A stretch of DNA of 64,000 bases from Paralithodes platypus (Eukaryota > Arthropoda > Malacostraca > Decapoda > Lithodidae), in the NCBI GenBank assembly GCA_032716605.1, contig CM064509.1, positions 40,210,924-40,274,923 on the forward strand. Direction: 5' to 3'. Made by a program: the position numbers and the translations under genes. Positions 18,811 to 29,607 of the stretch are shown in pieces (the first letter of the stretch is position 1; the number at the start of each line of letters is the position of its first letter). Under the pieces are notes generated by a model. The model was not told the origin of the DNA, did not search any database, and was given only the letters and a program-made list of their open reading frames with translations.

Positions 18811-19101
18811 ACAGTCACATCTGGCGGAGATGCGGACACCATCCAGCTCTCCTGAGCTATCAGAAGAGACTGGATGACTCCGTTGTCGACGCCTGCCCGG
18901 GATGTAACACAGCACCCCATACCATTAAACACATCATAGAAGACTGCATTTCACACAACCACTTACGCCAACAACACAATCTACACTCAATGAGAGCTCT
19001 GTGGGAAAGCCCGATCGTGGCCATGGCCTTCCTCAGGGACTCGGGGCTGTTCGGCCAGGCAGCTTAGGGAACAACAACAACAACAACAACAGTCACATCT
19101 G
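18811..19101 (+). mobile_element. 5'-truncated I/Jockey-group LINE, 13-bp target duplication
   Basis: The insert 18824-19088 is bounded by ACAGTCACATCTG at 18811-18823 and 19089-19101. Its frame encodes RRCGHHPALLSYQKRLDDS, then CPGCNTAPHTIKHIIEDC and DSGLFGQAA, then TAG and an AAC tail. It is the same LINE family as 6125-6598, in the opposite orientation. Only the last ~80 codons are present. Confidence 0.9.
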
Positions 19102-19214
19102 TTCCTGTCATGGCTTTCCATTACTGTATGCAGTTGGGTCTGAGTACATGATTAGATTGATATCCAAAATTTGAAAAAGGATATTAATCGTGATCATGTA
19201 CTCAACCTTTAACT

Positions 19215-19312
19215 GTGTTGGTGGTGTAATGGTTTAACTTTAAATGCTTATGTTCTGGGTGTGGTGTCCCGAGTTTGGATCCTGGTAGGACCATATGCTT
19301 TCATTAATTTTT
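19215..19312 (+). repeat. tRNA-derived SINE, same family as 7440-7520
   Basis: GTTGGTGGTGTAATGGTTTA (A-box-like) is followed by CCCGAGTTTGGATCCTGG (decayed B box) and then ATATGCTTTCATTAATTTTT, the tail shared with 7440-7520. It is more diverged than that copy. Confidence 0.55.
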
Positions 19313-19332
19313 TCAAGTACATTGGGGTTTGT

Positions 19333-19383
19333 AATGGATGATTAATGTTAAGAACACCCCATTCTTAACATTAATCATCCATT
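19333..19383. repeat. Perfect 22-bp inverted repeat with 7-nt loop
   Basis: Arms 19333-19354 and 19362-19383 are exact reverse complements, separated by CACCCCA. The stem is AT-rich. The hairpin starts about 20 bp after the tRNA-SINE tail. It is too short and AT-rich to call a pre-miRNA with confidence. Confidence 0.7.
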
Positions 19384-19586
19384 CCTTAATGTCTGGTAAC
19401 CCATTCACTGCATTGACTTTCTTTATTTTGTCTTAGCTATCAGTAGAGATTTGTACAGTATTCAGATTAGGAAGGCCTTGGTTGTGGTATAGGAATAGTT
19501 ATTATAGATAATATCCCTTTTATTCCTAGAGCTCTTTTCTGAACTAAACAATATCATCTAATGTTGACCTGAATTAAATGAAAGTG

Positions 19587-19752
19587 GTTGTTGTTGCTGT
19601 TCCCCAAGCTGCCTGGCCGAACAGCCCCAAGGCCCCGAGCAAGGCCATAACCGAGCGCCCCCACAGAACCCTCCCTGCCGACCACAATAAAGCCTGGGTG
19701 ACCGAAACCACTCCATGGCGGGGAGCTGAGGAGGGTGCGGAAACGCCCATTT
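19587..19752 (-). mobile_element. SINE-like element, copy 3, 5'-truncated
   Basis: Matches the 3' third of the SINE at 1954-2475 on the minus strand, from the GTT tail through CTGCCTGGCCGAACAGCCCC to GAGGGTGCGGAAACGCCC, where similarity ends. No clear target duplication was found. Confidence 0.75.
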
Positions 19753-21020
19753 AGTGGGGGAGTTATGGCTATCATCCTGGTGTACTTGATATCCTTTGGC
19801 CTTATCTAGCGGCACCGACAAGTACAGTGCCCCTCGTTGTTTGTGATTTGGTGCAGCAGACAGTTCGAGAGGGCAACACATTTCCCCGCCAAGTTGTGCT
19901 GATCTGGCATTGTTTTGAAATTTGGCATCGAGGGCTCCCTTGTAGTTGTCCTAAGAAAAATCTCTCATGTCTCTTACTGTTCTTGGAAGTTTTTTGGAGG
20001 GACTGGGTCCTCTATGCGATAATCATGTTTCTCTCGATGAGCCCATAGCCCTCTGATTTATCATTGGGAAAATATTGTATTCCCAGCCCTTTTTACTATT
20101 GAACTTCATGACTATCAGTGTGTGTGAGATTGGTACTAAACCTTCAATGATTTTCCATGTGTATATTATTTGGTATTGCTCCCTTCTACAATTCCAACAA
20201 GTAACATTTTAATGCTCATAGGCATTCCAAATAGTGGAAGTGTTTTACCGGCCAACAGGGTACTGGTATACTTAACAGGTGCCGAGGTTTGTCCTCTGTT
20301 AGTGATCTCGGCCCTTAGGTCGAGCTTGCCCAGCCTCGGGTCGTGTGTGTTCATGCTTCTGAGATATCAACTTATTTTTCTTTTGAATAACATTGGTGTC
20401 CTTGGGTTTGTCATGATAGTAGTCTGACTTACAACCGACCATCGGTAAGGCATGTATAATGTGTGTCGTTGTCATAATCTCCACAACCCTCGGGGTGTCA
20501 GGGGATTGTGGCATTCAGATATCAGAAGATGATATAAACCCTACCCACTTGACAGTAGCGATTGGGCGTCATACTGGGCCACTGACGAGTACTGTACAAT
20601 GGACCTAATAAACCTGACCTAATCTTAGGCGAGTTTTGGCAGATATTCTCCCACATGCCCATTTAGGTCTCCACCTACAACTGTAATATCATACAGTACT
20701 CTGAGAGACCCGAAACGACACTGATTATGTTGTTCCAGAAGACCTCCATCCCCTGGACACCAGCTCTATACTGCCCCGGAGGCCATCCTCAACACCTTTA
20801 TCCAAGGATTGCAAGGGGTAGGATCTAGTGGCCCCGGTGTATCCCACCAAAACCAGCAGCAGGTACCCACTCCATGTGCGTACACGGCACTACAGCTGGC
20901 TTGGCCTGTTTGTGTGTGAGGTGTTTGTGTGTATGGTATCTAGCTACGTGATCACGAGTCGGAGCGGGTGGTGGAGGATGGGATATGATATAATTCCAAA
21001 TGAAGCCACTACTTTTAAGC
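19753..21020. other. Non-coding stretch, no gene seen
   Basis: Short open frames only, none with recognisable domains or repeated elsewhere in the window. No terminal repeats or RNA genes were recognised. Confidence 0.4.
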
Positions 21021-21097
21021 TCCTCGGTGGTCTAGTGGTTTAGGTGCTGGAGTGCTGCATTACTGGCCTGGGTTCGAACCCTGCCTGGGGCATGACA
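21021..21097 (+). repeat. tRNA-derived SINE head
   Basis: CCTCGGTGGTCTAGTGGTTTA matches a tRNA A box and CTGGGTTCGAACCCTGCC matches a B box with a good T-arm (CTGGGTTCGAACCCTG). The sequence between does not give a clean anticodon arm, and the 3' side runs into ACACAAAATATTAATT with no discriminator/terminator. A SINE head is therefore more likely than a tRNA gene. Confidence 0.55.
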
Positions 21098-21886
21098 CAA
21101 AATATTAATTATATACTTAGTGATAGGGCAGCATTCTGGGGCGTTACCACCAGGTTCGGTCCCCTGTGCTATTAGACGGGGAGTGCCAGTCTGGAAAGGC
21201 ACTATGCACTGTATCCTCTGGCTCCATTCAGCCAGGTCAGCCCCAAGGTGCCAGAATCGGGTCTAGGGGGGAGGGTAATATTCGGTGCCAGTGGACAAAC
21301 ATAAGGTAACTTGGACTATAGAACAAATAAGTCTGCCACAATACTGCCCTACCATGTAAACACTACGGCCGACACTGGTGTGGCGCCAGACAGGTAAGGC
21401 TCTACTATAGCCTCCTGTGTCACCTATGTGCACCCCACCAGCCTCTGCAGTGCCATACCAAGACAGTGCCGATAGCAAGGCTGTTTTCAGTGTTTTGTAT
21501 AGTACTGTAATACCTGTTGGTTCTCAAGTATATCACCATTCCCCATATTAGTCACCTGGTACGGCACGCAGTAGGATGCATGACCCATATTCTTGTTTTC
21601 CTCCACCTTATGATGAAGGCCCCCTTAATTAACCCCTGGGGGATAAAGTATCAGTCACGTCCAGGGCCTGGCTGAGCAGTCATGAAGTTATGATGAAATG
21701 AGTACTAACTAGAAAGAAAGGCCTTGGTATCAGAGTGATTTTGAATAGTCTTTTGTTTGCCAGTCGGGTGGTAGTGTTCTATTTATCTATTGCCAGATGC
21801 CTTGATCCCCAAGGGGGTGGCTATGAATTAATTTCCTCCATGGAGGTGGTCATGTTACTATAATCTGTTTCTTTTCAGCTGACGAT
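21098..21886. other. Non-coding stretch with LINE-tail-like and splice-acceptor-like motifs
   Basis: CTATTTATCTATTGCCAGATGCCTTGATCCCCAAGGGGGTGGC (about 21779-21821) resembles, in reverse, the GATA-tailed hairpin end of the RTE-like LINEs. TCTGTTTCTTTTCAG (21866-21880), directly before CTGACGAT and the gap, looks like a 3' splice site. An exon could lie in the missing sequence. Confidence 0.35.
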
Positions 21887-21986
21887 NNNNNNNNNNNNNN
21901 NNNNNNNNNNNNNNNNNNNNNNNNNNNNNNNNNNNNNNNNNNNNNNNNNNNNNNNNNNNNNNNNNNNNNNNNNNNNNNNNNNNNNN
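21887..21986. other. Assembly gap (100 N)
   Basis: Exactly 100 N, the conventional placeholder for a gap of unknown length. Order and distance across it are not certain. Confidence 0.99.
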
Positions 21987-22572
21987 CATGTACCAAATTC
22001 TTCAACACCCCGATCTTATAAATTCAAAAATAAACACTGCAATTTCTCTGAACCAGGACCTTTCTAGAATTAATGGATGGGGACAAACGAATCTAGTTTC
22101 CTTTAATGCACAGCAAACCAAGTACATTCAATTTTCTAACCGACAGAATCTCACGGACTCCCAAATATTTTTTAATGATGTAAATATTCCCACTTCCCCT
22201 AGTATTGACATTCTCGGTGTAACATTAACTACTAACTTGAGCTGGACACATTATGTTAGAGGCATTGCTAAGAATGCCTCTAAAAAACTGGGACTCCTGT
22301 ACAGAGTTCGAGAATTCTTCACTGACGAGCAGTTGGCCGTGATATATAAAAGTCATGTGCGTTCTCAGATGGATTACTGTTCACCTCTGTGGGGTGGAAG
22401 TGAATGGTTGCATTGAGGCAGTTGGACAAAATTCAAAATAAAGCTATTAGATTAATCAATAACCCTGCAATCACACAGGGACCTTCCTACATTATCCATA
22501 CGAAGAAACGTTGCATCCCTTGCATTATTCTACAGATATTTTCACAGCAATTGTTACGAGGAACTTGCTTCA
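21987..22572 (+). pseudogene. CR1/Jockey-like LINE reverse transcriptase, C-terminal part, cut by DIRS B
   Basis: The frame from 21988 carries NGWGQTNLVSFNAQQTKYIQ, DILGVTLTTNLSW, KASKKLGLLYR-type sequence (ASKKLGLLYRVREFF) and SHVRSQMDYCSPLWGG. A frameshift near 22405 leads to QLDKIQNKAIRLI, and another near 22500 leads to RNVASLALFYRYFHSNCYEE. The frame is lost at about 22573, where the DIRS B left end begins. It starts at the gap, so the polymerase motifs may lie in missing sequence. Confidence 0.8.
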
Positions 22573-22984
22573 ATTGGGAGGTTTGACGTACCTCCCAGCC
22601 TACCAAATAGGAAAACCTACTATTTGGTAGTAGTCTTGGAAAATCCAACGTCAAGGCTATTAACCTAATTGCAATGACGACTTGTCTATTTTGACTGCTA
22701 TGTCGTCATTCCAACCGCGGTTAAAAAGAAAACGTCTAGAGTCTACTCCTTATCTTGCTCTAGGAAACGTTGTACATTAACCAAAACTACCACTGGAGGT
22801 CAAAAAAAGGCATAGAAGAGAAGAAAAAGGGGTTTACCTTAGTTACCGCTTAAGGCCCATCCCGTGTTCCGTCATGCGCAGATCCCTGTCGAATGTGTGC
22901 ATGACCGGCCCTCTCTTGTCATCACATCTCACGTCAGCAGAAGAACGCGGATGGGCAGGGGTCCGGCGTGAGGGAGGGTATTAT

Positions 22985-23085
22985 GTACGTTGGATTTTCC
23001 AAGACTACTACCAAATAGTAGGTTTTCCTATTGGTAGGTTGGGAGGTACGTCAAACCTCCCAATTTGTTAGTAGTCTTGGCAAAT
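22985..23085. repeat. DIRS B internal complementary region
   Basis: ACGTTGGATTTTCCAAGACT through GAGGTACGTCAAACCTCCCAA is the reverse complement of the left end (22573-22665). TTTGTTAGTAGTCTTGGCAAATCCAACC then follows, predicted to be the reverse complement of the missing right end. The layout matches the family A complementary regions. Confidence 0.8.
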
Positions 23086-23473
23086 CCAACCTCAAGGCTG
23101 CATAACAACTAGGAGGAGGACATCCAAGCCCAACCTACCAAAAAAAACAATGCATAAAACAAAATTACGAATGACAGACACAATTTAAACAAGAGAGTTT
23201 AAGAAAAGAGTGAAAAACTGAGGAGTAGCTAAAAAGACCAGTTTTAACACATGCACGTCATTCATAGTAATGCAAAAACATAGACTTGTCTGAAACCAAA
23301 AAGGTACTGTACCCAAAATCCCTTTTCTTCAAAAACCAACAAAAACACTGAACACAAGAACAAAACACAATTTTCAATGTGGCAAAAACACTTATGTACT
23401 GGAACAATACATAATCCCAAACTTGCAATCCAGTGTTGCAAACCCGTACACCCCCCCCCCCCCCCCTTGTCAA

Positions 23474-24557
23474 TTAAAACAAAGGAAAAGAACGAGGGAC
23501 AAGGGGGGAAGACCAGGGATCTTCGCCAGAGCACCAGGAAACCCGACCCCCGAGAGCAATCCCCGGCCGAGGGGGTCGAACACTGGACACGGAGAGGTAG
23601 GAGGAGATGAAGGAATTGATAGAAGACCACAAAACCGCTGAGGCGATGGCAGGGAAGGATCGACGTGGCAGGAACCGGAAGGAGGCAGCAAAGGATCTGA
23701 CATCGTGCGCAGAACCCCTACAAACAGGGTGACGGGCACGAACGGTCCGACAAACGTGGCGGCCCATCTGCACCTGCGAGAGCCTCCCACCTGTCCGAGG
23801 AGACACCCACACAGCAGTACCCGAAGGCGGCGCCACAGACGCAACAGAGGCGTGCAAGGCTGACACCGGGCACAACACATGGCGAGGATGCCCGCGCCGT
23901 AAAGCCTGGACGGCCGAAATAGGCTGGAAAACGGGGGCCTCCCTCCCATGCGTGGTAACAAAAGGAGGGGAGGAGGCGAACGAGACGCCATGCAAGGACA
24001 GGGGAGAATCGCACGCAGTCCCGGGGCCGTGACAATGCCGCTAGTGCAGACACCCGATCCCCAGTGGCCAGAGCGACAAGGAAGAGTGGACGCCCGAGCA
24101 ACGGAACCGGCGTAGCGGCCCTTGTATATGTGGGTGAAGCCAGAAGGACCAGAGCCCGCCCCAGATCCCACTGCGGAGGGACCTGGCGCGGAGGCGGTCG
24201 ATCCCGGAAGGCAGCCGTCAGGAAGGAATCCAGCTCCTGTGGCGGAACGACCAGCCCAGCGACGGACCCAAAGACCCCCCGGACGGCAGACAAGTGGGTA
24301 CGTAGAGCGTCGACTGGAAAGCGACGTGTACGGAAGAGGTGAAACAAGGAGCGTAGGACGAGGGAAGGAGAGCCAACTGGCAGGCGAGTGGCCTGTAGCC
24401 ACCTAGTAAAAGACCTCCAGCGGGACCAGTAAGTCCCCCAAGGAGAAGACGGCCAGGAACGCTGCAGGAAGTCAGTCAGGGCCCGGCCGGGGACCGGGAG
24501 CCACCGTGCCTCATGAACAAGCACGATGTGAAGGCCAACGTGGTCCGCAGGTCCCCA
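23474..24557 (-). pseudogene. DIRS B tyrosine recombinase, degenerate
   Basis: The frame from the A2 junction reads WGTYWSRWRSFTRWLQ (aligned with HWQAFTSWIV of A1), FPVDALRTHLSAVRGVFG, RPPPRQVPPQWDLGRALVLL and LVALATGDRVSALAAL (catalytic Arg). Past about 23990 the frame shifts to one with VRARHPVCRGSAHDVRSFAA (His-x-x-Arg region, with Val for Leu). No catalytic Tyr could be placed with confidence. Similarity to family A is clear at motif level but distant. Confidence 0.7.
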
Positions 24558-24581
24558 ATTTATTAGTGGCCCCTCCATCAT

Positions 24582-24868
24582 TGACGAACATGCCTATTAC
24601 ATAAGGCATCCTCTTCAAACACTAATCCGCCGTAGTTTGAATCTACCGCGCAGAGCATTTAAAAACTGAGGAGCCTTCATCATGAGCGCACGCGACCTCA
24701 CTCATGGCTTCAGTCATTATGAATTGGGTTCTCACTACGAAAAAAAACTTCGTAAAAAATAAAAACAAAAAGAAAATAAGAATAACTATCCAATAAGCTT
24801 TCCATCATATCGTGGATGTACTTGTGTGGATTTCTGACCAGACGCTGAATCAGGCGTCATTCCTCCTT
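24582..24868. repeat. DIRS A2 inverted terminal repeat, 5' side
   Basis: Inverted partner of 33098-33389, sharing CATTGACGAACATGCCTATT, TCTACCGCGCAGAGCATTT and GACGCTGAATCAGGCGTCAT. It is also nearly identical to the A1 ITRs. Confidence 0.85.
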
Positions 24869-26857
24869 CTTTGCTCTGCGCTCAGCCTGCCCGGACGTAC
24901 CTTTCAGGCTCCGCTGGTTCCGCATTCATTGCGTCCCTAGTGAGTTTTTTCTCATTTGTTTACTCTAGGATGTATCGAGTAAGGTTAGGATAGGCGTAGC
25001 ACGAGTGTCCTAGGCTGGTTGCCCGCAGTGCAGTGTATTTTGGGTCGTATGTATGGGGCATCTATTTCGGATGTACCCTCGTGGTCCTGTTGTGGACACG
25101 TGAACTTTTCACAGTTGTGTTAGTTGGTGATGCAGGCGGCTTTCATTACGCGTTAATTATTGCTGCCTTTTATCCTTCTGATGAGTAAGCTGGTGTTTGC
25201 TGACGTTCCCAGCGTATTTTTCTTCACTTAGTGAAGTTTTTCTGGGTCGTGTCAGGCTTCCCGGGTGGGAAGTTATCGCTTCGGTGGTGTGTTGGCGGTG
25301 GTTCCTGTTGTGATATTCCAGTGTGTTTATATTCAACTATTTTCATGCCGTCTACCTAGGCCTAGCCAGCCGCTCGTAGCTTTGCCACATGTCTAGTGTT
25401 TATTATTTTATAAATATGCCCTACTGTGTCATGTGTATCCGGGTTTTTAGTTGTGTATTGGCTAATTCCTCGGACTATATTTGTTTCCTGGTTTAGTTGT
25501 GTATTGGCTAATTCCACGGATTATGTTGTGACCTTGGTTAGTCGTGCGTGTCTCTCGTGTCGTATTGTTCAGATGGTGTCTGTTCAGGGTGGGGTTTGCC
25601 TTCCGGCGGGTTTTTTTTCTCGGTTTCCACCATGAAAAAATCCTGACCGATGAGCAGTGTTGGGCCACACGTGGTTTTAACTCTGGCTGGTTCCCGGCGT
25701 GGGGAGGTGTCTGTGGCTCTCCAGGACTGCGTCTCTGTGGGTGCCTGGTTTCAGGCCTCCTTTAAATTCCCGGCGGGATGGCTGTACCCATCCTTACATA
25801 TATATATAGATATATATAAGAAACGACGTTTCTTGAGAACACTCGTTTTTATAGGTTTTCTACCTGGTTTACGACAACCACATGGAAAACCTAGCTGTTG
25901 TTTAGGCGTTCCTCCCCGGCGGTTTTACAAAGAAGTGGGTCAGGAATTTGTGGGGTTAACTTTTAGACTCTCACCCGGCCGGGTGCACCTGAGCGGGTGG
26001 GATAAACGACTTAGGTCTCATATAGTTAACCAATCCATTTGAGTGATACCTGTGTATCTCTGGCCTTTACTCTTACGGCAATTGAAGGATCAGTGAGGTT
26101 TAACCAAAATCGATCCACACCCGGCGGGTGCCCCTAAGGTGGAGGAACTAAGGAATTTATAAAACAAATTCATTCGATTAACCTTAATTGGGTGATACCA
26201 GTATCGCCGCCTTCTATTTTACGACGATCGTTTGGGACATTCTTTAAAAAATCAGATCTCGATCTGCCCTGGTTTCTACTAAAATATTTCAAGGGCCGGC
26301 GTCTTTATGAGCGGGTGCTTTGTTACAAAAATCTGAGACAGTCCACCATCCTACAGACTATAAGTGCCATATGGGGACCATTATATCAGAGGGTATTCTG
26401 CATGTTCGTTTAGCTAAGAAGATTTGTTTAGCCTCTTTATCGCGAGATGTGTTAGCTGTGTCTTTGCATCCGTCTTTTTTACCCGGGTGTTATTAACAGA
26501 GAACGCCTGCGCGTCATTCACCCTAATGCCACTCAGAGGGCTCCGATGTATGGGAACTGTGTACACACGCAACCGTTGCCGAGGTTGAACTCTCAAAAGT
26601 CGTGTTGCCCAGAGCGCGCAATAACCTGTTTTTTTGGGATAATTGGCCTTTAAAAGTTAGACCAGCGGGGGTCTGGCACCCCCGCGAGTTTTGAAAACGG
26701 CAGGGTTGGTGCGCATCCCGGGGTTTAACACTTGTATGCGAAACGTGGGTTAACCTTATGAGCATTAATTCCTGGAAATTTTTCTTTATTTTTCCAGAGC
26801 TGAGCTCCGGCGGACCAATACAGACCCGGCGGTAGTTTCCTCACACCAGTCTCTGTC
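24869..26857 (+). promoter_or_regulatory. DIRS A2 5' leader region
   Basis: Corresponds to A1 15603-17369 in reverse. It keeps the paired ATTGGCTAATTCC repeats (about 25458 and 25504), CACCCGGCCGGGTG (about 25974) and CACCCGGCGGGTG (about 26118). It also contains a TATATATATAGATATATATA stretch at 25798-25818 that is absent from A1. No long frame of its own is seen. Confidence 0.5.
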
Positions 26858-29600
26858 ATGGCTAATGTGGCCCCAGTTTTTGCCCTGTGCATTACCCCTA
26901 CTTGCGCGGGTATCCCAATTTTTGCGCATACCCTTTGCATAAGGTGTGTTAGATGTCTAGACCGTTCAAGGGGTCTCTGGGTTACACTTAATTGTTCCTT
27001 TTGCTCCCAATTAGCCAATAAAGTCCTATGTGACAATGACAAGACCGCGGCGGTAGCGTTGAGAGAGGTCAGACAACAAATGTCGGCCTACACTACCATT
27101 GTCGCACATAAGTCACTTCAATGTGACAACGTCCCACTTTGGGATAAGTTGCTGTCAGAGCACCCTCCCCCTAAACGTACCTCTAGAGTAACGGGTTTTA
27201 AGCCGACAGAGACTAGCCAGGGTTCTGTATCGTCTGTGGATACGTTTAAACGCCCGAGAGAGCCTACTCCCCCGGCAGCCACCTCCTCGTCGCAGGCGAG
27301 ATCGAGGTCGAGGTCACCCCTCAGACAGCGGTCTTCAAGTCGGGCCTCTTCCCCGGCTAGTAAGAAGTGTAAGACTGAAGCTTCCCCCAGTGGCCATGGT
27401 GGTGATTCTTCCAAACCTAGGTCTAGTTCGCGGTCACACCGTAGCCACAAATCCTCCAAAAAGGATTCCCATAAGAAGTCCTCTGGACATTCTACTAAGT
27501 CTAGTGCATCTCATCGTACCTCTACACCTGAAAATGTTTCTGTTACAGCCTCAGAGTATAGTGAAGCGCCTGTCCCTAAACAAGATTTACCTATTGATAT
27601 TTTAACCCTAGAAACGGAAAGTTCAGGAAATTCAATAATTGAGAATGTTTCAGACTCTCAAGAGAGCGTAGGCCAGAGCCTCGGTGTTTGGCGGTTTGCT
27701 CAGCCAGGGTCTGACCATCCACGTCCGACTCATACGAGTCACACAGTAGCCGATGTCCACAGGGACGCGGCGACCCCATCCTCTATCCCTGATTTATCTT
27801 GGAAACAAGGTGCCCCTGCCTCGGCGGGGTCTTCTCAGGAGGATCGGGAGGAACAAGATGAAGTGTCATTAATTTCAGATAGGGAGGGACAAGGGTCAGG
27901 CTCAGGCCTGGACGCCGCCCATGATAATACTGATTCACCTGAAAGTTCTGCATCTAACCAGTTTGTTACAGCACAAGAAATTGATGGGTTACTTACTCAT
28001 GCTCTATCAAAATTCTTTAATCAACAACGAGAAAACCCCACAATGGACTTGGGGGCTCCCTTGACAAGTTCTGCGGTACGGCCTCTGATAACGTCAATCG
28101 ATTTATCTAAGATTCCTAACCCTCCTACTCTGTCACCGGCAGGGAGCTCTAAGCCAGCTACGGCGGCATTCACTACGTCAAATGTCAGGGTCATTACGGA
28201 TGTTAATCCACCCCCTCTAGACAAAGCGGCTCTTAGAAAGGTAGCTATGCCCCTGCGTTATGGGCCAGACGAGTCATGGGTCCCTTTGAACCCCTCTAAG
28301 CCAGAGCTTGCCCAGCCTACCTTGTCAGGGGAACTCCCGGTACCACGTGAGTGGTTTATCCAGGGAAATAAGTCTAAGAAATTAAGGGCATTGGATGCCT
28401 TGGGTAATGTTTTGGACGTAAATATCAAGGCTATACCTAGTTATTATCATCAGGATTATTTTGTTTATGCATCTAAGCCTGCTTTACCCCCTGCCTCAGC
28501 TTCAAAACTTTTTTCAGACTGGTCTAAGCTGGATGGGTTTAATGATATTAAGGCTCTGTCGGCTCTTACTCCTGAACTAGATTTACAGACCGTCACAGAC
28601 GAGACAGCTAATCCAGTGTTGAAGGTGGGACAGTTGGGACCAGGACCTTGGGTGGATTGGGAGGTAGAGGCTCAAAAACTTTGCAACCACTTTCACTTCT
28701 AAATCTTCCCACCAGATCCCTCAGGATACACATTCATGGTTCTCCATGCCGGTAGGTTCTGCCGGCGGAGTTCCGTCAGCTTTATTTTCTTTTCTAGCTG
28801 CCCCTAAGATTAATCTTTGTGAACTAAAGGAACCATTCACTACCCCTACCCCTTCTCACCTAGACAGAGAATTTAGGCTAAGGGGAAAAGCTTTCCGCCT
28901 GTTTTCACAGTACATAGTTTCTCAACAGGTGGCTAAGTCTTTACTCAGGTCTACTCAGGCAATCGCAGACGCGGATGCTCGAAGATCAGTTGAGTTATCC
29001 CGGCGTCTGATTCTTCAGTCGTTGATTCAATCCTTAGGTGACATACGCACAGCCTTACTTGAGGCGGTGCGAGCACGACAGGATCTTAGGATGTCATTAG
29101 TTCGCAAGCTGCCTGATCGCATTGCTAACCAGGTGGTAATGTCCCCAGTACTTACACCTTCTTTAATGTCCCCTGATGTATGGCGAACAGTGTTTAACAT
29201 GGCACAGGCCGTGAAGCACAGTCCCGCACAGGCTAAGAAACCCGCATTTAACTTCCCCAAACCTAAGCCTCCTACTAAAGCTCAGCCAGGGGGTTCTAAG
29301 CCGTTTCTTCCGCCTAAGTCCTCCCAATCCCCCTGGGTCAGTTCAGGCATAGACAGAGAGGGTTTTCAGGACAGAGGGGACGCGGCCAGTATAAGCCGGG
29401 GCAGGGCCAGTCTTCGGCCCACACCAGCCAGCCGGCGAAGCGTCCAACACCACCAAACCCACCATCAAAAAACTAAAGTCTTTCTCACTCCCAGTGCCTA
29501 TCTTAGAGCCGGAGGAACCGAGGGAAGTACAGCCGGCGAACCCTTGTCTGCTAACTGGGTCGTTCCGAACGTGTCACCAAGCATAGCCGTTAAAAACCTG
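26858..29600 (+). pseudogene. DIRS A2 gag-like protein, two frameshifts
   Basis: The start aligns with A1 (MANVAPVFALCITPTC). The N-terminal Cys/His cluster and Arg/Ser tract are conserved. The frame runs 614 residues to 28702, where a 1-bp insertion near 28676 (AAAAA against AAAA in A1) shifts it. It resumes at 28746 (MPVGSAGGVPSALF) and shifts again near 29430-29460, where A2 has 4 bp more than A1. The second shift separates gag from RT, which in A1 are one frame. Gag proteins of DIRS elements are thought to form ribonucleoprotein particles; the RS tract is an uncommon addition. Confidence 0.85.
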
Positions 29601-29607
29601 GGCACGG

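Noticed and set aside
19827..20048. Possible host exon
   Set aside because: Short frame without domains or clear splice sites.
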